Source: Phaeoceros laevis
Lineage: Eukaryota > Anthocerotophyta > Anthocerotopsida > Notothyladales
Length of the DNA: 20,549 nt
Reading direction: 5' to 3'
Assembly: GCA_049999765.1 (NCBI GenBank)
Contig: JBNGIQ010007601.1
Location: forward strand, 1-20,549
The notes under the pieces are model-generated. The model ran no database searches, was not told where the DNA came from, and saw only the letters and a list, made by a program, of their open reading frames with translations. The position numbers and the translations under genes were made by a program. Shown here in pieces: positions 1-9,266 of this stretch. Each line of letters opens with the position of its first letter. The stretch's first letter is position 1.

Positions 1-88
1 TTAATTATAGGTATGAGTTATGGGCAAATTACAGTACTTCAGATTTAATTTTAGGTATGAGTTATGGGCAAATTACATTACTTCGATA
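1..88. repeat. 44-bp tandem duplication, two copies
   Basis: Two direct copies lie at 1-40 and 45-84, giving a period of 44. They differ at two positions in the aligned 40 bases (7 versus 51, and 34 versus 78). The sequence is AT-rich and has no coding potential that I can see. The first copy begins at the window edge, so the array may extend to the left. Confidence 0.85.
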
Positions 89-300
89 ATATGTAAATTT
101 CCAAGTACAACCTAAAGGGGTTATAGACTATATCGCACAGAGTACACACGTTCGAACGGTTCAATAGTGAAGGGAAATGTTAACAACTTAGGATCATAAG
201 GAGCAAGGAGCTGTTAGGAAACTTGAATTTTGAAGAAAATAATAATGAGAAAATATCTTCTTAACATAGAAGATTGTAAATGAAGTTTAAACGAGACTTA

Positions 301-504
301 TAGGATGGCCATTTAACAAAAGACCATGTGATGATGGCCATCCTNNNNNNNNNNNNNNNNNNNNNNNNNNNNNNNNNNNNNNNNNNNNNNNNNNNNNNNN
401 NNNNNNNNNNNNNNNNNNNNNNNNNNNNNNNNNNNNNNNNNNNNGTCTTTTGCCATGCAATTCCCTGACATGGTCTTTTGTTAAATGGTCAGGATGGCCA
501 TCCT
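301..504. repeat. Inverted repeat flanking an assembly gap
   Basis: A perfect 21-base arm at 309-329 is the reverse complement of 468-488. Similarity continues outward: 302-308 matches the reverse complement of the segment around 498-504 if 9 bases present on the right are absent on the left. Positions 491-504 form a perfect 14-base palindrome, and most of it recurs at 333-344. Between the arms lie 100 N and about 23 bases of known sequence. This looks like a hairpin-forming or MITE-like element that was not assembled through. No terminal target-site duplication was identified. Confidence 0.7.
345..444. other. Assembly gap (100 N)
   Basis: The run is exactly 100 N, the usual placeholder for a scaffold gap of unknown length. 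The true distance between the flanking arms is therefore unknown. Any reading frame crossing it is an artefact. Confidence 0.98.
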
Positions 505-1152
505 GATGTCTTATGTCATGCAACCAAAACACAGGAGGGGGAAATAAAATTATCTAAAATAAACGTGTATAAAAAATAAAATTAAGTTTATAGAGAAATG
601 TAGTAGTTATCCAACGATTGTGCCATCCAAGCAACATTATGTGTGGGGATATGAGTGTAGAGGGAGAGTGAGAGCGCGCGAGGCATACACTAGTTAGAAA
701 TAAAAAAACATACATAGCTTTTAAGTACTCATGTGAAATATGTCAATTTCTTTGCATGTTTGGAGTCTCGACCTGTCAATCTCCTGAAAATACACACCCA
801 CAAAGGGCAAAGGGTATTTTCACTCTACACCCATACAAGAAGCGGCCGTACTAGCAAAATTCATTAGAGAAAAATGGCCATATCTCAAGGTGAAAAGGGT
901 CAACCTCTCATAGTTCCTATTTCAACACAATGCAAGCTCTTGCAATTTTTGTACAGTCACTAGTAACTCGGACAATCTCACACTCAACATGATGTAGTCT
1001 TTGCACGGCCCACAAGCAATACACCACATTGCAAGACATTTTAATGCAATTTGCAAGTTCCTCTAAGGAAAATGTAGGTGCCAGCCTCTATGCGGATATT
1101 ATTAGTTAATTCTTTTTCTTTGTTTCGGCCATGCCCGTGTTGTTCACCCCTT
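505..1152. other. AT-rich intergenic stretch, no gene seen
   Basis: I see no long open frame, tRNA-like structure or recognisable protein here. The stretch lies downstream of the stop codon of the minus-strand DUF7054 gene and probably includes its 3' untranslated region and poly(A) site. A purine-rich run followed by alternating GC at about 660-683 is the only local composition feature. Confidence 0.6.
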
Positions 1153-2884
1153 CTACACAGGAATGCACCTCATAAGTGTAGAAGGCAACCAAGGCAATCC
1201 AGGGATCACTCTTTGATGTTGAAACTTGGCTAAGGTAGAGCTTTCAGGTGGAGACTCTGCTCCCGAGTCGTAGAGATGAAGGGATGTGTAGGTGGAAGGT
1301 TTCACAGCATGGTGTTCTTGTGCACAAGATGTGGAAATCCCCTTTGGCCTGCGCTGGTCGGGTCCAGCTAGACCTGGACCCCAGAGTACAAAGCTCCGTG
1401 CACCTGTGTCGCAAATCTTCTCATCTCTGTCCAAAGCTGCACAACGTTCACATGCAAGCAAGAGCGAGGTTTCTGGTGAGAAATTAGAACTTCAGACGTT
1501 GTTCTAAGCATGTACTACACCTTACCGGGATCAGCCACCCAGATCGTTTGCTAGAACTGTTCTATCAGCAAATTATCGCATTGCATTGCGGACAATGCTC
1601 AGCCAAATGCACGGGACCAGTGGGCACTTGCCTGATCTTGTATATGGAGACAGATAGAGCTCAAAATTGCTGGTGTCCATGCCGAGGGCAGGCAAGCGGG
1701 CTTCTTTCGCATATGCTAGCAATGCCAATTCGATGGCTTCCTTCACACGAGTGTCCTCAGTTACCCAAAGCCTCAACGCTCCCACCCTTCCCATGATGGT
1801 TATCGTTATCAGGAGCCGTCTGCTCAAGCTTGCACCTTGACAAGGAGTTGGCCATGCTGCTTCCTGGGTGGTGACGGAAGGTTAGTAGGTCTCCAAGGGC
1901 ATATAAGCTGCGAACTCAAGAATCAGTCAGTTTGATGAAGTGGCAAGTGTTGCCTGCCTTCGTCTTCCACTCTATGAATGAGCGAGCGGGTAAGGGAGGA
2001 GAAAGAGTCACCTGCACTTGATTGAAAAGCGTCTGAATCATGGAGATGAACCCTGCTGATTTTTCCTGATCTGTCTTCCATTTGGATGCGAACTCTGGAT
2101 CCGTCAAGGCCCGGTTGATTGACATGCCAGCATGTTTCAGACTGCCCCAATGATCCCCCGGAATATGCTCGTTGTCTTCATGGAGAGCGGTCGGAAGGGC
2201 ATCATCGCCACCACAATCTGGTCGCGTTGGTAGGGTATTGTGGCTGACCTCAACGGCTGTACTGGTGTGACGATTTGTGCTGTAATATTCCGGTAGATCC
2301 ATCCAGGTCACTCTGAGCTCCTTCCACCTAGATTGAGCTGCCGTGGCTGGTTTTGTCAACCCGCTTTTAGTCCTATGACCCGGCTGTTGCTTGCCGACAT
2401 GCTGCGGAGTGACCACCAGTTCCTTCACGTCCAGGTTCTGCACATGTTCCTGTAAGGAACGCTTTTCTTGGGACGTCTTCGAGAGACCGCTCAAATCCTT
2501 CTTGAGAGGCAACAGCACGGAATCTCCAGGATCAAGCAAGTTCTTCGATAGAGTACTGAGTGCAGGTGTCCGGCTGTTGCTTGCGCCATTCCTAGAAATT
2601 TGAAAGCTGTCAGACTTAGCCTCTCTGCCTGTTCTGTAGGAGGATGCCGCTGGGGCTGCATCTGTCAAGGAAGCTGGCAATTGTATCTCACTATTCTCCG
2701 CGATGGTATGAAGTCCCAAAGAATGCACCGCCATCGCAGGGTGCTTTGCCTTTAAAGTGCTAGCCATCGTAGAACTGCCAAACCTCTGATCTGCGTGAAA
2801 GCAAGTCAGAGTTCTCAAGTTGGCAGCAACAGCAACATTCGTCTCTTCAACTGACAGAGCCGTGCAAACAAGAAGGCACTCCAT
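1153..2884 (-). CDS. DUF7054 (ubiquitin-like) domain protein, three exons
   Basis: Inferred coding exons are complement(2012-2884), (1632-1863) and (1153-1436), giving a continuous frame of 462 residues. The C-terminal half carries the DUF7054 fold found in plant proteins such as Arabidopsis At4g22758: RRLLITITIMG at about 306-316, a long helix around KEAIELALLAYAKE, then FELYLSPY, and finally ALDRDEKICDTGARSFVLW at 369-387. The last segment matches the family ending in which 'LGSRNFFLC' is typical. Residues 1-291 are Ser/Thr/Lys-rich, look disordered, and match nothing I know. About 75 tail residues follow the domain. Intron 2 has a GC donor (GCAAGT at 1631-1626) and gives the only phase that joins both halves of the domain. 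The start ATG is at 2884; a further 5' exon is possible because the N-terminus has no known homology. Function is not established for the family. The domain assignment is firmer than the gene ends. Confidence 0.75.
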
Positions 2885-4062
2885 GTATTGACAGGCAGAA
2901 TCTCTGGATCTGGATTCGTCATCATAGAATACCTACAATGTACCTATAGATCATGTATGAGTACTAGGGAAGTAACTAACTGCTGAGGAATCCGAGGGTC
3001 GAGACTCAGCTACAGCACATCAAGAAGCAAGTAATCTCCAGAAACTAGGGTCACCATAACAACCATGGCGCGCAGCATAGCATACAGGGCTTGTTCCAGA
3101 GACTCCTTGAAACCGGGTTGCCAGAATAGCCAGCAAATTCCAGAGATGTTGAGCATCCTGGCCCAAGAAACCTAGCATGCAGGATGCGGACGGAATGGAA
3201 GAGCAGCAGATCTGGGGGAACCGTACAACGAAGGCTCGACGTTTCTCCCTGAAGTGAATTCGTTGCGCTCTGCGCTCATCAGTTGCGTCAACCAGCTTCC
3301 CTTCTCATAAAAAATCTGACCAACGATGTCTGACTGCAGCAAACAAAGGGAGAATCTTGGCGCAAACAAGAAATGGAGGTAGGAGGCTTATGAATTTGAT
3401 CAATTTGCAGCGGGGATGGGGGGGGCATAATTGCGGAAGTCTGCCCGCAACCGCAGCCGAAGGTGTGCAATTTATAGGGCGTCCTGGATATGGACGTTGG
3501 TCATTCCCAACTGTAGCGCAACGCTGATCCAACTGGTCATTTCTCCACCTTTGAGCTGCAGGTAGAGGCAGCGATCCTGAGTGCTTGACTTTAGCAACAG
3601 GCCCAGGGGTCCCACTGCTGTTGGACAACAGTTGAACACTCGTCCTCAACTTCCAGCCTAGGCAGGCGATAATGGAAGCGGCCTTCTCCAGTTCCACTCA
3701 TCATGCCCAGCCACTTGCTGCGACGCTCCCTGTTACCCCTTCCTAGTGCGGCACTGCCTAGTGGTTCCCTCCTCCGTCAGTGTTCCTAGTGCGGCACTGC
3801 ATTGTGGTTTCTCTCGGTCCCACCGTGATAGCACCTGGTGCTGCTCACGAGTCCTTGCTGCAGAAGCAACGTATTGCTTCTTGTACAAAAGTACAAAATA
3901 CTCCAGAAACGGCAAGCCTTCGCAGCACGATCGCCTCTGCTCTTCTGCCCAGACTGAGCTTGAGATTGGCATTCGCTGTGTGGGAAGCTGCGTGACAGAT
4001 CGCAAGATTCCGTCTGCAGACCGCTGAAGCTGCTGAAACGCAAAAAGACAAGAGGCCTAAAT
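2885..4062. other. Intergenic region between two minus-strand genes
   Basis: About 1.2 kb contains only short overlapping frames on both strands (for example at 3305-3697 minus and 3746-4027 plus). None has a recognisable domain or a splice-consistent extension. The part just above 2884 presumably holds the promoter and 5' untranslated region of the DUF7054 gene. A short purine-rich run lies near 3417-3426. I support no gene here. Confidence 0.55.
3741..3814. repeat. Short direct repeat, period 43
   Basis: The 17-base sequence at 3741-3757 recurs exactly at 3784-3800, and weaker similarity continues for about 14 more bases. The copies are adjacent, consistent with a small local duplication. 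No function is suggested. Confidence 0.75.
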
Positions 4063-4246
4063 TCCCTGTTGTCACTGGTACCACGGAATTGAGTAACATA
4101 TCCACAACGTTACAACGGCCCCTGGATACAAGATTTGAGAGCGCTGAACGATTCTCCCTGTTGTCACCGGTACCACGGAATTGAGTAACATATCCACAAC
4201 GTTACAACCGCCTATGGACCCAAGATATGAGAGCGCTGAACGATTC
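4063..4246. repeat. 92-bp tandem duplication downstream of ISA2
   Basis: Copies at 4063-4154 and 4155-4246 are directly adjacent and differ at about seven positions, most of them clustered in the segment 4116-4136 versus 4208-4228. Each copy contains GGTACCACGG. The duplication starts about 150 bases beyond the ISA2 stop codon, so it may lie within or just past its 3' untranslated region. Confidence 0.9.
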
Positions 4247-4399
4247 ACTGTACTTGGGCATTGACAACGTGAAGGGAAAGAGCTGTTCAGAAGTAATTTC
4301 TACACTGTAACGGTGGTGTGAAGTACTTCAGATGATGGTGCGAGCGTTAGCGGCATGGGTTGACACAGATTGATTGATTAATATACTGTATCGAGCTGA

Positions 4400-7300
4400 T
4401 TAGGTGAACGCTGTCACAGCCCGAGCCTCCAGTAATATCGAGCTGTACGGCTGGACTTCGTATCTCGGACAAGCACTGGAACGACACCCAACATTTCAAT
4501 TTAGAACAATTGCCACACAGAAACAGACACTGGAAAGACATACGCATGATAAGCTTACTTTGGTTCACCAACGGGCTCTTGCAATGCGATACCCTTTTGG
4601 ATAAACTTTTCGGGGAATGGGAGACTTGTGTCTGCGATACGATGCCTGAAGGAATGGTATAACACAGGCAAAAGCAGGGATCAACCTTTAGATTTGTCAC
4701 ATGCTAACAAATAAGGCAAGATGAGCGTAAGATGCCAGGGAAGGCTTCGTCTTGTAGTTACCAGAGCATTCCTTCTGGAGGGTCAGGCAGAGTTGCTGAG
4801 GCCCGAAAATTGTGAGAGTTGAAAGCGATGTACAAGTCACCAGCTGCAGGCGCACCTACATCCTTTGGCTGCTTGGAGCGCAGACTAACAGCTATGAAAG
4901 AACTGCAAGTCAGGAGGATGAACTGCTTAGAAGGATGATTGCTCAAGTACCTGAAACCTGATGGATGTGCACAAGATTGGATTAAATGTGCTGCAGAAGG
5001 AGAGATCCCAGTCCACACGGAAATTAAAAGTCTGCACATGAAATTTGGACCTATCGGAGGCTTCCCACTGTGGTTGGTTCGGCTCAAGACCATGCCAAGA
5101 GACGGATTCCAGATTTATGAAGTCTTGTTGCTGCAACGAAACACATTCCCAGCCGTTATCTACTGGAGTACTACACAGAATGTTTGAGCTGCAGCTGAAC
5201 AGGAGCACTCCGATATTACATCAGACCTAGTACAAAAAACGAAGGAAGAAGTTTCACCTGGTACAAGTCATTCCGACGGGAACGGAATGCCACCAATGAC
5301 GAGATGAGGTTTGTCATCTGCTCTCCAAACTCTGCTTGCAGAGCATCCCAGTCGAAAGTACATGAACTGACATACCAGCATGCGATCCGATGTATTTGTC
5401 AAACGTAGGAATATTGGCAGCACACAGGAACGAGGTTCCAGCTTCTATTGGAAGTCACAAACCTGTTATCGGCCGAGGTGTTGCCTCCTTTTGAGTGTCC
5501 ATACTCATCTCCCATGGTGAGGACAGGAGTCCCTTGAGAAAGAAAAAGGGCCATCAGATAATTTCCAACCTGCAAATATGGCCAGTAATAGTATCAGAGA
5601 GGAGGTAAAAATCCTACAGTCAGCTCGATTGCCTAGAAGATTAATGACCTGCTGAATACGTATTTGCATGACGGTTAAGTCACTTGTCGGTCCTTCTTCT
5701 CCACAATTCCAGCTGCAAGGTTCATTGAGCAGCATGACAGGTTATTTAAAAAAAATCCATGCAGAGAGAAAAATTCTCCAGCTTTGGGATCACAGCAAAT
5801 GCAACCCACCTCAACTCCGTGTCACCCTCCTCGATATTGCTGTGGTTGACATGCAAATTAGAGCCGTAAGATGAAAGTTTCATCAAACTTCAAGCTTGCC
5901 AGCATGTGGAACTGTATTCATGCTTGCAGGCGGGGAAGAGAGAATTTACTGAAGAAAACACCACAACAGTACCATCCACCCACATGCGAAATGAAATCTA
6001 CCCAAAGGATGCTAGGTAAGAGTGAAGACCTATAGCTAACCAAGTCAGCTAGAGTTAGTCCATAGGAACTAGTGATGAAATTCATTGAGAAGCTGGGGCC
6101 ACGACCTTTGGCGAAAATGTCTCCACTGCAGAGCAAATGACAAACTAGATGAACACAAAAGCTGGCGATGAACTTAAATGCAGCAAAAACAACACAGGCA
6201 GAACGTGAGATGTGGAGAGAAAACATTTCCATACACTTGCACACAAAGTTATGTCCATGCCTCTGCTATTGCTCAGCAACCCATCGTATACCTGCCGCAC
6301 AGCCTGGTCGCAAAACTGCTCAGCATTCCTTGTTCACCTCTCATCATCCGGCGAATATTGTCACGGAACAAGAAGTTCCATTCACACCACCGTCTCCAGT
6401 GAGGGAAAGTGATGTCCTAAATGACAACACAAGGTGCCAGGAATCAATGAGAATTTGGATCTGGCAATCACTAGTTGGGAACAGGAAACAGTCTAATTGG
6501 GTTTGAATTTGAACACACCACAGCGTTCTCACCTTGCATATACCTGAAATTGGCGAGCAAGCATTAGCGATAAGCTTGGTATGTGCAAGCACAGGATCAA
6601 AGGCAATTGCTTCGACCAGGGGAGGCCTGCTCAGCTCCTGTCCATGTGGCCCTGTGGCAAGAGCAGAGGAATGTACAAAGCAGAAGCCATCGACATGGTA
6701 CTCCTCAACCCAATGCCTAAGACTGTCCAATATCTGAAGGTCAGGTGGCAGAAACGTCAGCTTATCCACAAGTCTTAGGTGCATGGGGAGCAGCATTTGT
6801 TTGCATAATATCTCAGCTGATGAACTCAAGCAAACAATTGCATAGGCTTACCAGTCTTGTGACGACAGGATGATTGCAATTGAATATATTCTCTGCACCC
6901 ATATCTGGTATGGCAACCCTGTTCCCACTACTACATTCAGGTACGTAGAGTAGTTCGGCACTGCACACTTAATAGGATTTGAGTGACAGGACACCTAGAC
7001 GCAAGTCAAAGAGTTCAGCTTGCAAATGCTAGTACCTGCCAAACTTGTCAAGAACGTAATATGTGGCATTGTCTATGCCACGGAAGGAGAAAGTTTTGGG
7101 CCTGTCATCTCCATTCTCTGCTGTGTGGCTGTAGACAACCTCGAGGATTACCTAGGTAACACAAGCATGAATCCTCACATTGTTTGAAAGTGACCAGAAT
7201 GATGCGGAGATTACCAATCAAGATCTCACAGGAGTTGCACCTCAATGCCGTTCCTATGCAATTCTTTCACCATTTGCTTGAACGACGTCCTTGTGGACCC

Positions 7301-8977
7301 ATCATCACCAAGCGAGCCATAAAAGGCAGATGGTGCAAACAAACTGCTTGCAGACAATCAGAGCTATTCAGCAGAAGTGAGACTCCCAAATGACTTAGCT
7401 ATCTGCCAACGATAAATTCCCAGGAAGCAAAACCAATACATTGCATATTGGCAGATCTGCGTTATTACCTGATCGGGAAGTAGCTGCCTTGAGTATCATC
7501 GAAAGCGAAAACTGGCTGCAGCATGATGGCATTTACGCCTAAGCACATATCACTCAGTTTTAATATTTGGTTGCAAGAATGACAGGACAAGAGTCCATTA
7601 CTGTCAATAAGGTCGCACAATGACCACTTGCAGTTTGTCTGCCCCATTACCGGCTTAAGAGAAAGTCACCTTGACTAGTCAACACCCACCTAGACGGAGC
7701 AAGTGGTCCACCTTTTGTGTCAAACCCAGAAATGTACCCCTCAGATGCTCCTCAACTTTGCTTGATATGTCAGAAGTGAACCCATGGACGTTCGTCTTGT
7801 AAACGACAAGCTTGTGGAGTGGAACACTGTTTGGTGGCCGCAATGTCAGCACACTGGCAAGTCATTGTAACCTCATTAAACTGGGGCTGTATCATGTGTT
7901 ATTTACCGGGGAAAGGTCTCATCTTCCCAGTTGAAAGCAGGTGAATGCCTGCTCAGTAGGCCCAAGGCCAAAGCTGGAGACGGCCGGTTTTCTTCCCACA
8001 GGACCGGTAGTCATACAGAATAAGTGCACTGCCGCAGCAAGGTAGTTCTTGCAATATACTCTTCTCGAGTGTAGCACCCAAATGCGTAGCCATTAGTGCA
8101 AATCTCACATCATGGCTTTTCAAAGAGCTAACCTTGTCCAGGCACAGAGGCAGCAATGTGTTTAGCGTAAGGATCCAGCAACACGCACCGGGAGTGAAAC
8201 CGGTTTCCTCCTTCCCAGAGGGGATCTCCCTACATCATACACAGGGCAAGAAGGGATGGACTGATATACATTACTTCAAGCACCAGAAAGAGCAGGAAAG
8301 TTACGCATAATTTCCACACCACTCACCAAGCATCGATAACCATAGCGTGTGTAGTTCTGCAGAGTTTCAAGTTCAATATGCCAGATGTCTCCTGTCCGAT
8401 GCAAGGACGGCTCTAACTCGAGCTCCAACTGCAAAGGTCAGAAAACCAGGTTGCTATCACCCGAGAATAGATAACAGGAATCGACCTTGTCGTGCTGACA
8501 TTCTTCGTGCAACCGTGAACTTACCGATGGTTCCACACTGTCCGGTTCGTAGAGGCAAAGCACGACCTTCTCAGCATTTCTTGAGAAAAGAGCGAAATTG
8601 ACAGATCCATCCCTCCTAAAATCAACACCCAAGGGCTCTGCGTGACCCCTACGGATCGCAGTGGACAAGGACAGCTCTGTTTGCGAGGTGCTGGCACTGG
8701 CAAGTCATCCGATGTCATGAGAAGGCCTGAACCAACTCGAAACAGTCTACAAATACAGATGAACGTAGCACAGTCTTCTCTCCCACCTTCTGACGACAGT
8801 AGCTTCTTGTGCTGCTTGGCATTGAATGAAAACGCTCGAGCCGAGTAGCGACAGGGCTCGAGCCGAGTTCTTGCGGTTGGCTGAAAGAATGCATTGCGAA
8901 CTGAGCCCAGCTAGGAAGGCCAAGTTCGACAAGTCCTGTCGTGGGAAAGTCCCCACTGCGGCGGGCGTAAGTGCCAT
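4400..8977 (-). CDS. ISA2: Isoamylase-type debranching enzyme ISA2, non-catalytic subunit (21 exons)
   Basis: Exons, all on the complement: 8787-8977, 8525-8696, 8327-8428, 8133-8229, 7907-7973, 7690-7853, 7469-7538, 7241-7343, 7036-7151, 6852-6960, 6533-6733, 6292-6416, 6030-6125, 5810-5887, 5649-5712, 5463-5569, 5258-5366, 5051-5130, 4762-4902, 4559-4645, 4400-4475. Together they encode 784 residues with every phase consistent. In plants ISA2 partners ISA1 in a plastid heteromer that trims pre-amylopectin branches; it helps assembly and does not itself catalyse. Residues 1-63 look like a transit peptide (MALTPAAVG start). A CBM48-type beta domain begins near P85-L86-G87-V88, and a GH13 barrel follows. 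ISA2 hallmarks are HVDGFCFV at 410-417, [13 protein letters not shown] at 432-444, [11 protein letters not shown] at 513-523 and SWNCGEEG. The general GH13 nucleophile, acid/base and transition-state residues are all replaced (V417, N454, S526-Y527). The protein is about 100 residues shorter than Arabidopsis ISA2 as I recall it, mostly at the N-terminus. The C-terminus ends [15 protein letters not shown], as in the family. Confidence 0.93.
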
Positions 8978-9266
8978 GAACGGTCCTGGGATGTGTAGGG
9001 TTTAAGGGTGAAGAAGCCGGAGCCAACACAGGCTACACAGCAACCACCGTACTGTATTTTGTCGACAATTGACGCAACTTATACTATGAACGTTGTTCTA
9101 CGCATCGCCTCTAAATGCATTGGATTGTGGAGAACCTGTGATCTCTTCACCACTGTGTGCCTTGTCTGCTTCAACATGTCCGTGCGTGACAGGGCTTAAC
9201 ACGAGCAGCACTACTTGACGCAATTGCTGGGCAGGGAAGGATGTGTTGTTGTGGGGCTTCTGAGTC
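8978..9266. promoter_or_regulatory. Head-to-head promoter region of ISA2 and the beta-xylosidase
   Basis: Only 289 bases separate the ISA2 start (8977, minus) from the first xylosidase ATG (9267, plus; 310 bases to the likelier ATG at 9288). Both promoters and 5' leaders must fit here or overlap the opposite gene. No convincing TATA box was placed. A telo-box lies at 8996-9004 (see separate entry). Shared regulation is possible but is inferred from position only. Confidence 0.6.
8996..9004 (-). promoter_or_regulatory. Telo-box (TAAACCCTA) in the ISA2 leader
   Basis: The plus strand reads TAGGGTTTA, so the minus strand reads TAAACCCTA. It ends about 18 bases upstream of the ISA2 ATG. Telo-boxes (AAACCCTA) are known plant promoter and leader elements that often lie near transcription starts. 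Activity here is inferred from the motif alone. Confidence 0.45.

Noticed and set aside
287-532. Minus-strand frame across the N gap
   Set aside because: Its middle is unknown bases and its ends are the inverted repeat; it is not a gene.
3305-3697. 130-codon minus-strand frame upstream of the DUF7054 gene
   Set aside because: It has no recognisable domain and no splice join to the DUF7054 exon that I could support; it may be leader or chance.
3746-4027. Overlapping short frames on both strands
   Set aside because: Several frames compete over the same bases, part of which is the 43-bp repeat; none has a domain.
6540-6550. GTATAT at 6543 as donor of ISA2 exon 11
   Set aside because: Its phase does not match exon 12. 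The donor GTGAGA at 6532 does, and gives GICKDITFPHW.
7230-7240. GTGAGA as donor of ISA2 exon 8
   Set aside because: It looks like a better donor than GTGCAA at 7240, but it leaves the wrong phase for the next exon. The 7241 junction restores the family sequence NGIEVILEVV.
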